A program made the position numbers and the translations under genes. The notes beneath the pieces were generated by a model that had not been told where the DNA came from, did no database searches, and saw nothing but the letters and a program-made list of their open reading frames with translations. A stretch of 64,000 bases of DNA from Litchfieldia sinesaloumensis. Its GTDB lineage: Bacteria; Bacillota; Bacilli; Bacillales; Bacillaceae_L. The DNA lies in the NCBI RefSeq assembly GCF_900156865.1, contig NZ_LT732529.1, positions 4,018,510 through 4,082,509 of the forward strand, read 5' to 3'. Shown here in pieces: positions 46,500-55,728 of the stretch. The stretch's first letter is position 1, and the number at the start of each line of letters is the position of its first letter.

Positions 46500-47660
46500 T
46501 TACCCTTCCTCTGTTAAAGGAATAGGGGTTTTGGTCCAGTCCTCATAGGTTTTCGGGTCTAGTATTTTTACTTGCTCGAGAAATGCTTCAAAGAATCCTC
46601 TTTCACGAAGGTCTTTAAAAAGTTCAAGTGGCCGGTTTTGATCACGAGTAAATGAATAGACATGGTCGACCATTTTAAAACCATTGTTAGTAATAATAAC
46701 ATGGCGTAGAGGGGTATCAATTTGCTTAAAGCCATTCTTTTTCATCTTAGTAAGAATGTCTAGTAGGTTTCTAGTTATTTCCACAGGTAGTTTTGATTGT
46801 TTTTTAAGATACGTATTTAAATCTGGTCCAGACAAATACTCCATTACAACATAGTTCTTTTTTGCTTCATGAACTTTGGGTATGAAGGACAAATGCTGAC
46901 AAGATAATAAAACGTCTTGTTCCTGCTTGGCATGTGTTTCTTTTCCGTAGACTTTTACACAAAGGTCATCTGATAAGCGATATACAGCCCCTTGATGTCC
47001 TTTGCCAATCAGTAGTTGAGAGAGAGAGCTATCGACCTTAACACTTTTTCCTTTTTCAGGCATAACCAACATTTTTTTAATACTGATTTTCTTTGTGAAG
47101 TATTTTTCCCACTCCTGGTAGGTATCAGGTTCAAGCTTTTGTACCTGCATAAGAAAGGAATCCTTTAAAAGGAGTAGCTTCAAGTCGCGAATTAACTTAA
47201 TGGGAACGGGGTGAATTCGTTTAAAGGCGTTCACATGGTCTACGACTTTTAATTTATTATCAACAATAAAAATGTGACGAAGTGGTGCATCTAGCATGGT
47301 GAATTTTGCTTTTTTAAATGATTTTAGCAACTGTAATAACATTCTAGTTATGTCTTCTGGCATATACATGCAACCTAATAGATAATCTTTTAATGAGGGA
47401 CCATTAAGGTATTCCATCACGATATAATTTTTCCCTGTGTCATAAATCTTTGGCATGAAAGGATTCTTCTTTGCTGCTTTTAGCGCTTCTTGCTCCATTT
47501 TGGCTTGTAGAGGATCGACATATATTTTTACACACTTGTCGTCAGAGAGTTTGAAAACAGCACCTTGAGAGCCCTTTCCAATTAAAGGATAGGATGTGGG
47601 GTTATGAATTTCTAGTAGTTTTTCAGGCTTAGTAACCTTTATTGAAGTAAAGTCCTTCAT
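46500..47660 (-). CDS. Tandem-duplicated protein-kinase-like protein with altered catalytic loops
   Basis: The 386-residue protein contains two similar halves (about residues 22-190 and 210-380). Each has an IGKG-x-QGAV-x-LSDD-x-CVK-Y nucleotide loop with lysine, a YxVMEYLxGPxLxxYL hinge, a D-x-PLRHxxI catalytic-loop-like segment, and VDHV or VVDHVNAF where DFG would be. The catalytic Asn is replaced by His. The halves resemble short bacillary kinase-like proteins such as YrzF. Kinase activity is uncertain. It overlaps the glycosyltransferase gene by ATGA and precedes the epimerase by 5 bp. Confidence 0.8.
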   Translation of the reverse strand: MKDFTSIKVTKPEKLLEIHNPTSYPLIGKGSQGAVFKLSDDKCVKIYVDPLQAKMEQEALKAAKKNPFMPKIYDTGKNYIVMEYLNGPSLKDYLLGCMYMPEDITRMLLQLLKSFKKAKFTMLDAPLRHIFIVDNKLKVVDHVNAFKRIHPVPIKLIRDLKLLLLKDSFLMQVQKLEPDTYQEWEKYFTKKISIKKMLVMPEKGKSVKVDSSLSQLLIGKGHQGAVYRLSDDLCVKVYGKETHAKQEQDVLLSCQHLSFIPKVHEAKKNYVVMEYLSGPDLNTYLKKQSKLPVEITRNLLDILTKMKKNGFKQIDTPLRHVIITNNGFKMVDHVYSFTRDQNRPLELFKDLRERGFFEAFLEQVKILDPKTYEDWTKTPIPLTEEG

Positions 47661-48796
47661 TTCAATCCTCCTAACAATTCATCATAGAAACGGGCCTGCT
47701 GTTGAAGTTGAGCAGATAATTCGAAATTTTGTTCGACCCTTTCACGTGCTGCAGTAGCGAATGGAAGCCATAAAGATTGATTGATTAGCATGTGTTCAAT
47801 TGCAAGCGCTAGTTCATCAATATTGTTCTCAGGCACTAAGAAGCCATCAACATTATGTGTAACGAGTTCTGGGATTCCTGCATGTGTCGTTGAGATAACT
47901 GGAAGACCGGTAGCCATTGCTTCTTTTACTGTATTTGGAATTCCTTCAACATCCCCATTTGTTGCAGTAAGACTTGCGGCACAGAATAGATCTGCGTTTT
48001 TCATTTGTTCATGTACCTGAGACTTTGGTAAATGCTGCAGCAATTGAAAAGAATCACCTAAATTTAATTGGGTTGCTAGACTTTTGAGTGAATCCTCCAT
48101 TGGTCCTCGCCCGATGATCGTTAAGGTAGCGTGGGGGAATTTTGTGCGAATTTTAGCAAAGGCCTCCATTAAAACATGGTGTCCCTTTTTTTCTACTAAT
48201 CTTCCGATGGAGAGTATATTTTGGGTTCCGGTGATTTCGGGTGAACGATATTGAAACTGATTGGTGTCGACACCTCCGTATAATACTCGGATTTTCTCCG
48301 ACGGGCAGCCCCACTCCATCATTCTTTCAGCTAAGAAGTTACATACTGGGAAAATTAATTCTGTTCGATCAAATAACATTCTCATATTATCTAAATAAGT
48401 GAAATGCTGATCTGCGAATGTCCCATCTCGTCCTCGAATACTCGTTACCATAGGTAAACCAGATTGTTCCTTAAAGGGAAGCAATAAGATACCTAGTTGA
48501 CCATGATGTGCATGGATAAGGTCTAATTTCTGTTTTTTACTAAATTTCTTAGGTGAGTTAATTTCATTTAAATAATGGACCTTTTCATTTAATAGAGACA
48601 AATCTACCATATATTTAGGCTGTCTAACTACGTGAATATAATCGTATCCAGGCACATTTCGAATTTGTGGAATGTACTGAGTGGGGTCTACTCGAAGGTT
48701 TAAGTGCATAGCAGTAGGCAAATCTATCGACTCCTTCCTGATTGTGGTAGTCTTTTCAATTACTTTATGCATAACTGCACTTACTAGTTTGGACAA
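47657..48796 (-). CDS. Glycosyltransferase family 4
   Basis: The 379-residue GT-B enzyme has DLIHAHHGQLGILLLPFKEQSGLPMVTSIRG in the acceptor domain and RVLYGGVDTNQFQYR, ILSIGRLVEKKGHHVLMEAF, TIIGRGPMEDSL and EGIPNTVKEAMATGLPVISTTHAGIPELV in the donor domain, with the E(x7)E motif. The N-terminus lacks the usual MKI(L/A)... opening and starts at TTG 48796 or ATG 48772. First gene of a three-gene leftward operon with the kinase-like and epimerase genes, probably for a surface or spore polysaccharide. Confidence 0.9.
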   Translation of the reverse strand: MSKLVSAVMHKVIEKTTTIRKESIDLPTAMHLNLRVDPTQYIPQIRNVPGYDYIHVVRQPKYMVDLSLLNEKVHYLNEINSPKKFSKKQKLDLIHAHHGQLGILLLPFKEQSGLPMVTSIRGRDGTFADQHFTYLDNMRMLFDRTELIFPVCNFLAERMMEWGCPSEKIRVLYGGVDTNQFQYRSPEITGTQNILSIGRLVEKKGHHVLMEAFAKIRTKFPHATLTIIGRGPMEDSLKSLATQLNLGDSFQLLQHLPKSQVHEQMKNADLFCAASLTATNGDVEGIPNTVKEAMATGLPVISTTHAGIPELVTHNVDGFLVPENNIDELALAIEHMLINQSLWLPFATAARERVEQNFELSAQLQQQARFYDELLGGLK

Positions 48797-48889
48797 TTCC
48801 CCTAAATAGATAGGGTACAGGAGTGGAAAATCAGAAATTGCTTGTTCTTTTACCCCGGAGATTAGTTGAAGGAGACGTTTAAAAGGAAT

Positions 48890-48921
48890 GAAAAAAACGC
48901 CTTCTTGGCTAAAAAGGCGTT
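48890..48921 (-). terminator. Terminator of the L,D-transpeptidase gene
   Basis: On the minus strand AACGCCTT-tttagccaag-AAGGCGTT is followed by TTTTTTTC. Confidence 0.88.
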
Positions 48922-48927
48922 CGTGGA

Positions 48928-49422
48928 TTATGGGTGAATGATTACTGGAGTACCAATTGGAATTAAACGAGCCAATTCTTCAACATCTTGGTTATACATT
49001 CTAATGCATCCTCTAGATACGGATTTGCCGATCGAACTAGGGTCATTTGTTCCATGAATTCCATAATGTTCTTTTGATAAACTCATCCACATTGTACCGA
49101 AAGGACCACCAGGATTTGGTGCTTTATTAATGATGATAAAGTTGCCAATTGGTGTGGCATGAAGCATTCGCCCAACAGCTATAGGGTATTGTTTTTGAAG
49201 AGCACCCTGTTTCAGTAATCGCAACCAACGATTATTGATAGAAACCTCGATTTGATAAGGAAGAGTAGTGGGGTCTGGAAAGCCTGGAATCGTAAGCGAT
49301 TGGCCAGGATAAATCAAATTAGGATTGATGGAAGGATTTGCTTGAATGATTATATAAAGTGGTTTTCGATAGTCCCTAGCAATTTGATTAAGTGTTTCGC
49401 CGGGTCTTACAGTATGAATCAA
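48928..49422 (-). CDS. LysM plus L,D-transpeptidase (YkuD-type)
   Basis: The 164-residue protein has an N-terminal LysM domain (about residues 3-47, [29 protein letters not shown]) and a YkuD domain (about 60-163) with the catalytic [20 protein letters not shown] motif. There is no signal peptide, as in spore-associated YkuD itself. It forms L,D peptide crosslinks in peptidoglycan. Confidence 0.93.
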   Translation of the reverse strand: MIHTVRPGETLNQIARDYRKPLYIIIQANPSINPNLIYPGQSLTIPGFPDPTTLPYQIEVSINNRWLRLLKQGALQKQYPIAVGRMLHATPIGNFIIINKAPNPGGPFGTMWMSLSKEHYGIHGTNDPSSIGKSVSRGCIRMYNQDVEELARLIPIGTPVIIHP

Positions 49423-49512
49423 AGTGAATACCTCCTTTAAACGTATTGTTTATCATATTTAACAAACCTAAGAAAAGAGCCTGGGCTATTCATGTATACA
49501 TTTAAGAGGATT

Positions 49513-49544
49513 AAAAAAAACACCAGGTCAATGACCTTGGTGTC
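49513..49544 (-). terminator. Intrinsic terminator of the 49.6-kb membrane protein gene
   Basis: On the minus strand ACACCAAGGTCA-tt-GACCTGGTGTT is followed by TTTTTTT. Confidence 0.88.
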
Positions 49545-49553
49545 TTGTGTAGT

Positions 49554-50207
49554 TTACAGCTTGGTTGAAACCTTGGGTGAGGATTGGTGAGTGGAATCTG
49601 GTTTTCTCGTACCCGTAACACCATTCATTTCTAATATATCAATAATTTTATTAAGGTGATCTTCATTTTCAACGGCAACGTAGTTGACCAATGGAAAAAA
49701 GCCTTTCACCTTGACCGTTAACTTGTAGCTGAAATTAAGGCGGTCTTCAAGGCCGTACAAATCGTGCCAGCGTACAATTTGTTCGACCTCATATTCCTTC
49801 ACGCGGTTATAGGAAAAGTATCTCCCTTGTAGAATGATGCCATCTGGCAATAAAAAGAGGTTCCCACGGTGCCGTACAGCAGTTATAATGGCGAAAAAGA
49901 AGTAGGACAACGAAAAGATAGAAGATCTAAGATAATCAGTTGTGAATACTACTATTAGTAGCCCAATAAGGATAAAGATGGCTGCAACGGTTCCCCATTT
50001 GACAATTTTATATGACTTTGTTGATTTAGAAAGAGGTTCCATTTCCTTAAACTCAGTGGGAATTAGAATGCTCTGGAATTCCTGTTTTGTTTGTGGGAAT
50101 ATAGCTTGTTTAGAGAGGTCTACTGCTTTTTCAATGCTATTCCTATATTGAATCAAATAATACACACCTAGTATGAAAACAATTGTGAAAAATATATTGA
50201 CAAACAA
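49554..50207 (-). CDS. Membrane protein with PH-like C-terminal part, unknown
   Basis: The 217-residue protein has one N-terminal TM helix (about residues 3-20), two TM helices (about 72-115) and a beta-rich soluble C-terminal part beginning HRGNLFLLPDGIILQGRYFSYNRVKEYEVEQI, reminiscent of bacterial PH-like domains. TTG 50207 follows GGTGGTGATGAT. Function is unknown. Confidence 0.65.
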   Translation of the reverse strand: MFVNIFFTIVFILGVYYLIQYRNSIEKAVDLSKQAIFPQTKQEFQSILIPTEFKEMEPLSKSTKSYKIVKWGTVAAIFILIGLLIVVFTTDYLRSSIFSLSYFFFAIITAVRHRGNLFLLPDGIILQGRYFSYNRVKEYEVEQIVRWHDLYGLEDRLNFSYKLTVKVKGFFPLVNYVAVENEDHLNKIIDILEMNGVTGTRKPDSTHQSSPKVSTKL

Positions 50208-50276
50208 ATCATCACCACCATAGTTTTACATTATTTTCTATATACCTATTTTTACATACAATAAATCTTTTTTAAA

Positions 50277-50305
50277 GTAAAAAAAGCCACAACATTGTGG
50301 CTTCT
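50277..50305 (-). terminator. Intrinsic terminator
   Basis: On the minus strand AAGCCACAA-tgtt-GTGGCTT is followed by TTTTTACT, right after the stop of the acidic protein gene. Confidence 0.85.
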
Positions 50306-50699
50306 ATTCTGCTCGTTTTGCATCTTCAACAATATGATAAAGCAGGTGGGCCAGGTGATGAATTGGACCATATTCCTGCTCTTCGTCCTCTGATTCCTCA
50401 TCTGAAAACTCAAGATCATTAAGGTACAACGCCATAAATTCATAAAAATCTTTTAGTTCAAATGAAAAACAGTATGTAGGTTCTTCACTTTCCTCTTCAT
50501 ATTGCAGGGCCAGATAATGTATATTTCCTTGGGCATCTGCTCCATCAAAGAAAACAAAAAAACCAATATTCGTATCAAGTTCAAATAAGTGTCGTGTGCC
50601 ACCTTCTGTTACTCGATTAAAGTCTTCTTCTCCGAGAATATTAACCTTCATCGCTTCAACCGCATCTTCTTTATGAAACGAAACTGTAATTGATTTCAT
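50304..50699 (-). CDS. Acidic cytosolic protein, unknown
   Basis: The 131-residue protein has no membrane segment; the middle is beta-rich (TRHLFELDTNIGFFVFFDGADAQGNIHYLALQYEEESEEP) and an acidic segment (DEESEDEEQE) precedes a C-terminal helix. ATG 50699 follows AAGGAGGT. I do not recognise the family. Confidence 0.65.
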   Translation of the reverse strand: MKSITVSFHKEDAVEAMKVNILGEEDFNRVTEGGTRHLFELDTNIGFFVFFDGADAQGNIHYLALQYEEESEEPTYCFSFELKDFYEFMALYLNDLEFSDEESEDEEQEYGPIHHLAHLLYHIVEDAKRAE

Positions 50700-50859
50700 A
50701 AAATACACCTCCTTGGTTACATCTATAGAATGTACAGGAAAAGGTAAACTAAATCAAATTTCGGTTGGAAAAATCAGAAATAATATTCCGGTATAGTTGT
50801 TAAATTATTCGTAATTTAGTAGAATTTAACTATATTTCAAACGTTGAACGGAGCTACTT

Positions 50860-51807
50860 ATGAAAATTTCAATAGTAAGAGGAGTTAGTAAACAGCTCGG
50901 ATTATGGTGCATTACAACAATTCTTTTGTTAATTATTATCTTTATACCTAGGGATGTCATATATGAAACTAGTAAATATGGAGATATACAAAAAGTTATA
51001 TATGAATATAATATAGAAAAGCATTTTTCGAACATAAAGGACTTTTTCGTGTTTCTCAAAGATAACCATAGTTTAGGGCCATATACAGATGGAAATTCGG
51101 TTGAATCCCATGTGTTAAAAACATCAGGAAGAAGTCTTCTGCTCATTATCCCAGCCATTTTAATCGGGTTCTTTTTAGGAGTCATAAAAGGCGTTTTTGA
51201 TTATTTTACAAAGAATAAACGAGTTGGTATAGGAAAGGGTATGACTTGGTTTATGCTATCCGTTCCAGATCTCTTTTTTATGATTGTTCTCCAACTTTTA
51301 CTTATGTATTTATATGAAATTGGATTGTTTCCGCATATTGATTTATACGGTCATGAGAAGCTTGAGAATATCCTTGTATGTATCCTGTTTTTAGCGATTT
51401 ATCCAATGTTTCTGATTGCTAATATTACGTATTCGAGCATGCTTGAAGAGGAAACAAAGGATTATATAACGACTGCAAAGTCTAAAGGGATTTCACGCTT
51501 TAAAACAGTAGTGCTGCATATGTTAAAGAATGCCTTACAAAAGATTAATGTGAATAGTAATACGATGACTTTATATGTGCTATCCAATTTATTCATCGTG
51601 GAATTCCTCACGAATTATCGTGGAGCTGCCTTTTATTTTTATCAGGCAATCGCATCCCCTAGCAGATTTATAGAGGGAACAAATTTTGATATGAACACAA
51701 ATAGTGCAGTGGGATTTGTACTAGTATTTACTTTTATAATCCTGCTCTCGAATCTATTGTTTCTGTTATTAAGTCATTTTGTTTTACCGAAAGGAAAAGA
51801 AGCATGA
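50860..51807 (+). CDS. OppB/DppB-type ABC permease
   Basis: The 315-residue permease has about six TM helices and the family's EAA-like loop EEETKDYITTAKSKGISRFKTVVLHMLKNAL. No oligopeptide-binding protein or ATPase is adjacent, so it must use subunits from elsewhere. The ATG follows CGGAGCTACTT. Confidence 0.85.
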   Translation: MKISIVRGVSKQLGLWCITTILLLIIIFIPRDVIYETSKYGDIQKVIYEYNIEKHFSNIKDFFVFLKDNHSLGPYTDGNSVESHVLKTSGRSLLLIIPAILIGFFLGVIKGVFDYFTKNKRVGIGKGMTWFMLSVPDLFFMIVLQLLLMYLYEIGLFPHIDLYGHEKLENILVCILFLAIYPMFLIANITYSSMLEEETKDYITTAKSKGISRFKTVVLHMLKNALQKINVNSNTMTLYVLSNLFIVEFLTNYRGAAFYFYQAIASPSRFIEGTNFDMNTNSAVGFVLVFTFIILLSNLLFLLLSHFVLPKGKEA

Positions 51808-52685
51808 AGAATCCATCCCTTTTTTTTGGAACGCTCATTTTAAGTTTTATTATACTAATAGGGATTATTGGCCCAAATCTTCCTTTTGTGGATAAGGATT
51901 TAACAGAGCATTTATATCTGAAACATGAGGATGGATCAATGGTCATGCCGCCATTTCCACCATCAGAGGATTTTCTATTGGGGAGTGATCGACAAGGTGT
52001 AGACTTGTTCAGTAGACTTATTATCGGAACTCGCGAAACACTTCTCATTATCTTTAGTATTGTCCTTATTCGGATGCTAGTTGGGATTTTATTAGGGGTG
52101 GGAGCCTTTTATTCACGTTTCCTAAAGCTGGTTTTGAACGTTTGGCATCAGCTGTTTTCATATATCCCATCTATTTTTCTCCTTGTGATGATCGTGGGAA
52201 TCCCATTCTTTCTCTATTCCCCTAATCGCCCATTTTGGTTCATTCTTGTGTTGGCTTTAATAGAGGTGGGGAGAGTAGGAGACGTTATCTTCAAATATGT
52301 GAGTGAAATTGCATCTAAGCCATATTATGAGGCAGGCATTGTAGCGGGAGGGACTCCATTTAATTTAACTAGGCGCTATTTATACCCAAACATGAGAACG
52401 CAAATGATTACGCTTATTGCGAATGAGTTAGGAAGAACTTTGTTTCTCATTGCTCAACTAGGAGTTGTTGGCATCTTTATTAGTGTTACGTTCGAAAATG
52501 ATGCATCGGGAGCATATTATGCCGTAAATACATCGGATTCCTGGCCATTGGTACTTTCTACAATCTTAAAGGATATGTGGGGGGTAAAAATCATACCATT
52601 CAGTGCAATCTTCTTAATTTCCATAACGATTCTTTCGTTCTATTTAATTGGGAATGGACTGGTGAAAAAGTTAGATAAGAAATGA
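51804..52685 (+). CDS. OppC/DppC-type ABC permease
   Basis: The 293-residue permease has an N-terminal TM, the OppC-like HLLGSDRQGVDLFSRLI-like segment (FLLGSDRQGVDLFSRLIIGTRETLLI), and EAA-type loop ASKPYYEAGIVAGGTPFNLTRRYLYPNM. It overlaps the OppB-type gene by 4 bp (ATGA). Together they form an OppBC-like channel without binding protein or ATPases. Confidence 0.88.
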   Translation: MKNPSLFFGTLILSFIILIGIIGPNLPFVDKDLTEHLYLKHEDGSMVMPPFPPSEDFLLGSDRQGVDLFSRLIIGTRETLLIIFSIVLIRMLVGILLGVGAFYSRFLKLVLNVWHQLFSYIPSIFLLVMIVGIPFFLYSPNRPFWFILVLALIEVGRVGDVIFKYVSEIASKPYYEAGIVAGGTPFNLTRRYLYPNMRTQMITLIANELGRTLFLIAQLGVVGIFISVTFENDASGAYYAVNTSDSWPLVLSTILKDMWGVKIIPFSAIFLISITILSFYLIGNGLVKKLDKK

Positions 52686-52778
52686 AGAAAGTGGATATCC
52701 GTCTTTTGAAAGATTAATAGCTTTTTAGGTATAGAAATAAAATACCTTGGCTATCCTTGTTAAAGAGGTGAGGGACGG

Positions 52779-53489
52779 ATGAAGATGACAATTGCATTTA
52801 TCTTATCATTTGGAATTTTGGCAGGCTTTTTTTCAAATAATGAGGTTGTTGAAAAGAATGACCTTGAAGATATAAAGAAACTCGCAGATCAAAATGATGT
52901 TGAAATTATTTCATGGATGGCCTTGTCGCGAGGGAAGATTGGACAGGCAAATGATGCAAAGGATATGTTAAACCAAGTAGAAGTATTCATGAAGAATAGC
53001 GACTCATATAGCTGGGAAACGTTACTTGAAGAAAAAGATAGCCACTACGTGTGGACTGGTCAAAAGTTGAATGAGCAGGGTATTTCGGAGTCAATTAAGT
53101 TGAAAGCATATAAAATGGGCGAAAAATACGAAATTGCAATCACGAATGAGGCAAAAGGCAATCAGCTTACTGTTGATCAGCTAGAGTGGGTTAGTAAACA
53201 TTTTAATGATAGCAAAACTTTTTATACAGTTTCGGGTGTGATGGAATCTACTGAAATTCAATTGGACGAGGTTGCATCTAAGTTTGTCAGTGATGCGCAG
53301 GCGAAAACTGTTGAACAGCTAAAGGAAAGAAGCTTTGTTTCGGTATCAGCATATACGACTATCTTTGATTCAGAATTGTTGACTGCCAAGCAAGAGAAAA
53401 TGAATTTGCAAATCGGATTACGCATGGGTGAAGATAGAACGAAGATTGATGTAACGATTGGAACGCCGATTATTACAACGGAGTACTAG
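52779..53489 (+). CDS. YwmB-family secreted protein
   Basis: The 236-residue protein has an N-terminal signal or anchor segment (MTIAFILSFGILAGFFS) and the YwmB two-domain pattern ending MNLQIGLRMGEDRTKIDVTIGTPIITTEY. The fold is TATA-box-binding-like; the function is unknown. ATG follows GAGGTGAGGG. Confidence 0.88.
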   Translation: MKMTIAFILSFGILAGFFSNNEVVEKNDLEDIKKLADQNDVEIISWMALSRGKIGQANDAKDMLNQVEVFMKNSDSYSWETLLEEKDSHYVWTGQKLNEQGISESIKLKAYKMGEKYEIAITNEAKGNQLTVDQLEWVSKHFNDSKTFYTVSGVMESTEIQLDEVASKFVSDAQAKTVEQLKERSFVSVSAYTTIFDSELLTAKQEKMNLQIGLRMGEDRTKIDVTIGTPIITTEY

Positions 53490-53544
53490 AGGAGGAAAAG
53501 GCGGACTTTGGGGGACCAGGGTCTGTTTTTTGTATACGAATGCT

Positions 53545-53930
53545 TTTATTTGATTTTTTACTTAGAAATGATGAGCAAGTGGAAAAAAGTTGAAATTCGA
53601 GTCGGTTTTTGAGTTAATTCTTCCTGTTTCTGGGTATTGTGCATGTTTTTCAACTGTCAATCTAGATAAAAGCATGTGCAAATCTAATTTCCGCATGGTT
53701 TTTCCGAACTTTTACTTAGAAATGATACGCAAGTGGAAAAATATTGAAATTCAAGTCGATTCTCGAGCTTGTATTCCCTTTTTCTGGGTGTTGCGCATAT
53801 TTTTCAGCTGTCAATTAAGATAAAAGTATGTGCAATCTAATCTCCACATGGCTTTACCGTGCATTAACTTAGAATGATGCACGAGTAGAAAAATATGACA
53901 TACCAGTCGGCCATTGAGTTGATTTTTTTG
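53545..53930. repeat. Tandem array with a ~154-bp period related to the 8.0-8.7-kb array
   Basis: The landmark ACTTAGAAATGAT or ACTTAGAATGAT recurs at 53560, 53714 and 53867 (154 and 153 bp), giving about 2.4 copies. AAAGCATGTGCAAATCT followed by CCGCATGGTTTTT parallels AAAGCATGCACAAATCC and GCGCATGC in the 155-bp array. No gene is supported in this 499-bp gap between ywmB and the YbaK-like gene. Confidence 0.8.
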
Positions 53931-53988
53931 ACTCTTTTAAATTATATGCTAAATTAATAAGATAAACTTCGAAGAGAGGATGAATAAG

Positions 53989-54501
53989 ATGTCACTTGAG
54001 AGTGTAAAAGAGCATTTTAAAAGATGGAACCGAGAACAAGATGTAATGGAATTTGATTCAGTGAGTGCTACAGTTGAACAGGCAGCAGAAACTATCGGTG
54101 TTGCTCCTGAACGAATTGCGAAGACGCTTTCCTTTCGAGGAGAAGGGGACACGGCCATTTTAGTTGTGGCAGCAGGCGATGCAAAGATAGATAATAAGAA
54201 ATTTCGACATACGTTTGGCTTTAAGGCAAGAATGCTGTCAGCAGATGAGGTAGTTGAGCAAACTGGGCATGTGATAGGCGGGGTATGCCCGTTTGGATTA
54301 GCAAATAAATTGGATGTTTACTTGGACGAGTCTTTACTACGTTTTTCAACTGTATATCCAGCATGCGGAAGTGTGAATTCCGCAATCGAATTATCCTGTG
54401 AAGAACTATTCCAGTACTCCGAAGCCCAAAAGTGGATCGATGTATGTAAAGGGTGGCAGACAGAGGAAACAGAAGAGAAAGTGGCGGCACATAACAAATA
54501 G
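53989..54501 (+). CDS. YbaK/EbsC-family aminoacyl-tRNA deacylase
   Basis: The 170-residue protein has the YbaK fold: FDSVSATVEQAAETIGVAPERIAKTLSFRG, VAAGDAKIDNKKFRHTFGFKARMLSADEV and GHVIGGVCPFGLANKLDVYLDES. These hydrolyse mischarged tRNA such as Cys- or Ala-tRNA(Pro). ATG 53989 is 9 bases after GAGAGG; ATG 53980 abuts that site. Confidence 0.9.
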   Translation: MSLESVKEHFKRWNREQDVMEFDSVSATVEQAAETIGVAPERIAKTLSFRGEGDTAILVVAAGDAKIDNKKFRHTFGFKARMLSADEVVEQTGHVIGGVCPFGLANKLDVYLDESLLRFSTVYPACGSVNSAIELSCEELFQYSEAQKWIDVCKGWQTEETEEKVAAHNK

Positions 54502-54509
54502 CGGGTCAG

Positions 54510-54566
54510 AAGGACAGGTGCATCGTCCTATCATACTTGCACAGGGACAATAAACCTGTCCCTGTA
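54510..54566. repeat. GGACAGG/CCTGTCC dispersed element
   Basis: AAGGACAGGTGCATCGTCC and CAGGGACAATAAACCTGTCCCTG form adjacent dyads between converging genes. Similar sequences lie at about 37196 and 58507; the hairpins may act as terminators. Confidence 0.6.
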
Positions 54567-54571
54567 TCCAG

Positions 54572-54928
54572 TTATTTCTTCTTGTTGTATCCTTGGTCCT
54601 CATATGGTTGAAGGTGGTCCAACCATTTATCCTCAAGTTCTTGTAAAGCTTCTTTTTCATTGAAATATCCTTCTTTTTTCTTTTTGAGTGTTTCAAGAAT
54701 CTCAAAGCTGAAAGCATCCTTACCGTAATGATTCCAATCTTCTTGAAGCAGTCTGTTCGTAGGTGAAGCTGTACCTGCCTCTAGACTAAATCGCAGCCCA
54801 TTTAATGTTTTAAAATTTTTTGTACTTCCAATATAAACTTTTCCATTTTGATTATTTTTTATTTGAAAAACGCCAGCTTCAATTGGCGTTTCTTTAAATT
54901 GCTGTTTCAAAACCTTTTTTCGATCCAT
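54572..54928 (-). CDS. GIY-YIG nuclease-family protein
   Basis: The 118-residue protein has AGVFQIKNNQNGKVYIGSTKN (GVF for GIY, YIG intact) then RFSLEAG and EILETLK. It is the GIY-YIG fold of homing-type and repair nucleases; with two key residues altered the activity is uncertain. ATG 54928 is preferred over GTG 54937. It follows the DUF2087 gene by 18 bp in one operon. Confidence 0.83.
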   Translation of the reverse strand: MDRKKVLKQQFKETPIEAGVFQIKNNQNGKVYIGSTKNFKTLNGLRFSLEAGTASPTNRLLQEDWNHYGKDAFSFEILETLKKKKEGYFNEKEALQELEDKWLDHLQPYEDQGYNKKK

Positions 54929-54946
54929 AATGTCCACTCACTTTCA

Positions 54947-55696
54947 TTATTGTTTAAGCCAATATTGACTTCCGTCTGACTTTCTTTCTAGGAAGCCATA
55001 GCTGATCAGATATCTTCGAATCAATACGTAATCTTCATATATGCCCTTTAAAATTTGGTTGATTTCTTTTTCTGTATAGATTTTCCTACTGTTAAAGCTT
55101 TTTGCAATCTCTCGTAAAACGATCAGTCTTTGTTTTTCTTTAGGTGGAAAATTTATTAACTGACCAACTATTCCATTAGGTAAAAACTTTTGGAGAATTT
55201 CAAGTTGTTCATCCTCCGTTACAGCATACCGATCATCCACCATTGTTGCAGTTTTATGTGGTGGTACAAATGCAGGTGCGTGTCGGTCCTTTTCTTTCAA
55301 TAGCTCCATAATGGCTAAGAAGGTCTTGGCCTGGCGTTCCTTTTCTTTCAGTGCAAATCGATGATGTCTGATTGTTGAGGTACTTCCAATACCCATTTCA
55401 GATTGAACCTCTTTATCGCTTTTTCCTTGGTAAAATAGTCGAAGTAAGTAATTTTGATGGTCAGTAAGCCCAGTTAGCTTCTTATCAAGCCCGGTTAAAT
55501 AATCAAACACAGATTGATGACTAGATTCGATATGATAGCGGACATACCTCTTTGCTTCATAATAAACTCCTTCATGCGGGTAGATGATTCCTTTTTCGAT
55601 TCTTTCACCACATAGAAGGCATGTAAATGATTCTGAATCTTGTATATACCCTCGTTTAAGTTCCTCTAAAGAGGCATTCCAGAAATTTTCACCCAT
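54947..55696 (-). CDS. DUF2087 protein with LuxR-like HTH
   Basis: The 249-residue protein has an N-terminal Cys pair and His (CLLCGERIEKG, HIESSH) that could bind zinc, a helix-turn-helix like region (LLRLFYQGKSDKEVQSEMGIGSTSTIRHHRF, about residues 85-115), and a C-terminal DUF2087 domain (about 168-240, FPPKEKQRLIVLREIAKSF, IYTEKEINQILKGIYEDYVLIRRYLISYGFLER). It is probably a transcriptional regulator; the signal is unknown. It is cotranscribed with the GIY-YIG gene. Confidence 0.85.
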   Translation of the reverse strand: MGENFWNASLEELKRGYIQDSESFTCLLCGERIEKGIIYPHEGVYYEAKRYVRYHIESSHQSVFDYLTGLDKKLTGLTDHQNYLLRLFYQGKSDKEVQSEMGIGSTSTIRHHRFALKEKERQAKTFLAIMELLKEKDRHAPAFVPPHKTATMVDDRYAVTEDEQLEILQKFLPNGIVGQLINFPPKEKQRLIVLREIAKSFNSRKIYTEKEINQILKGIYEDYVLIRRYLISYGFLERKSDGSQYWLKQ

Positions 55697-55728
55697 CTTT
55701 TTACACGTCCATTCAGAAGTTGATGTTT

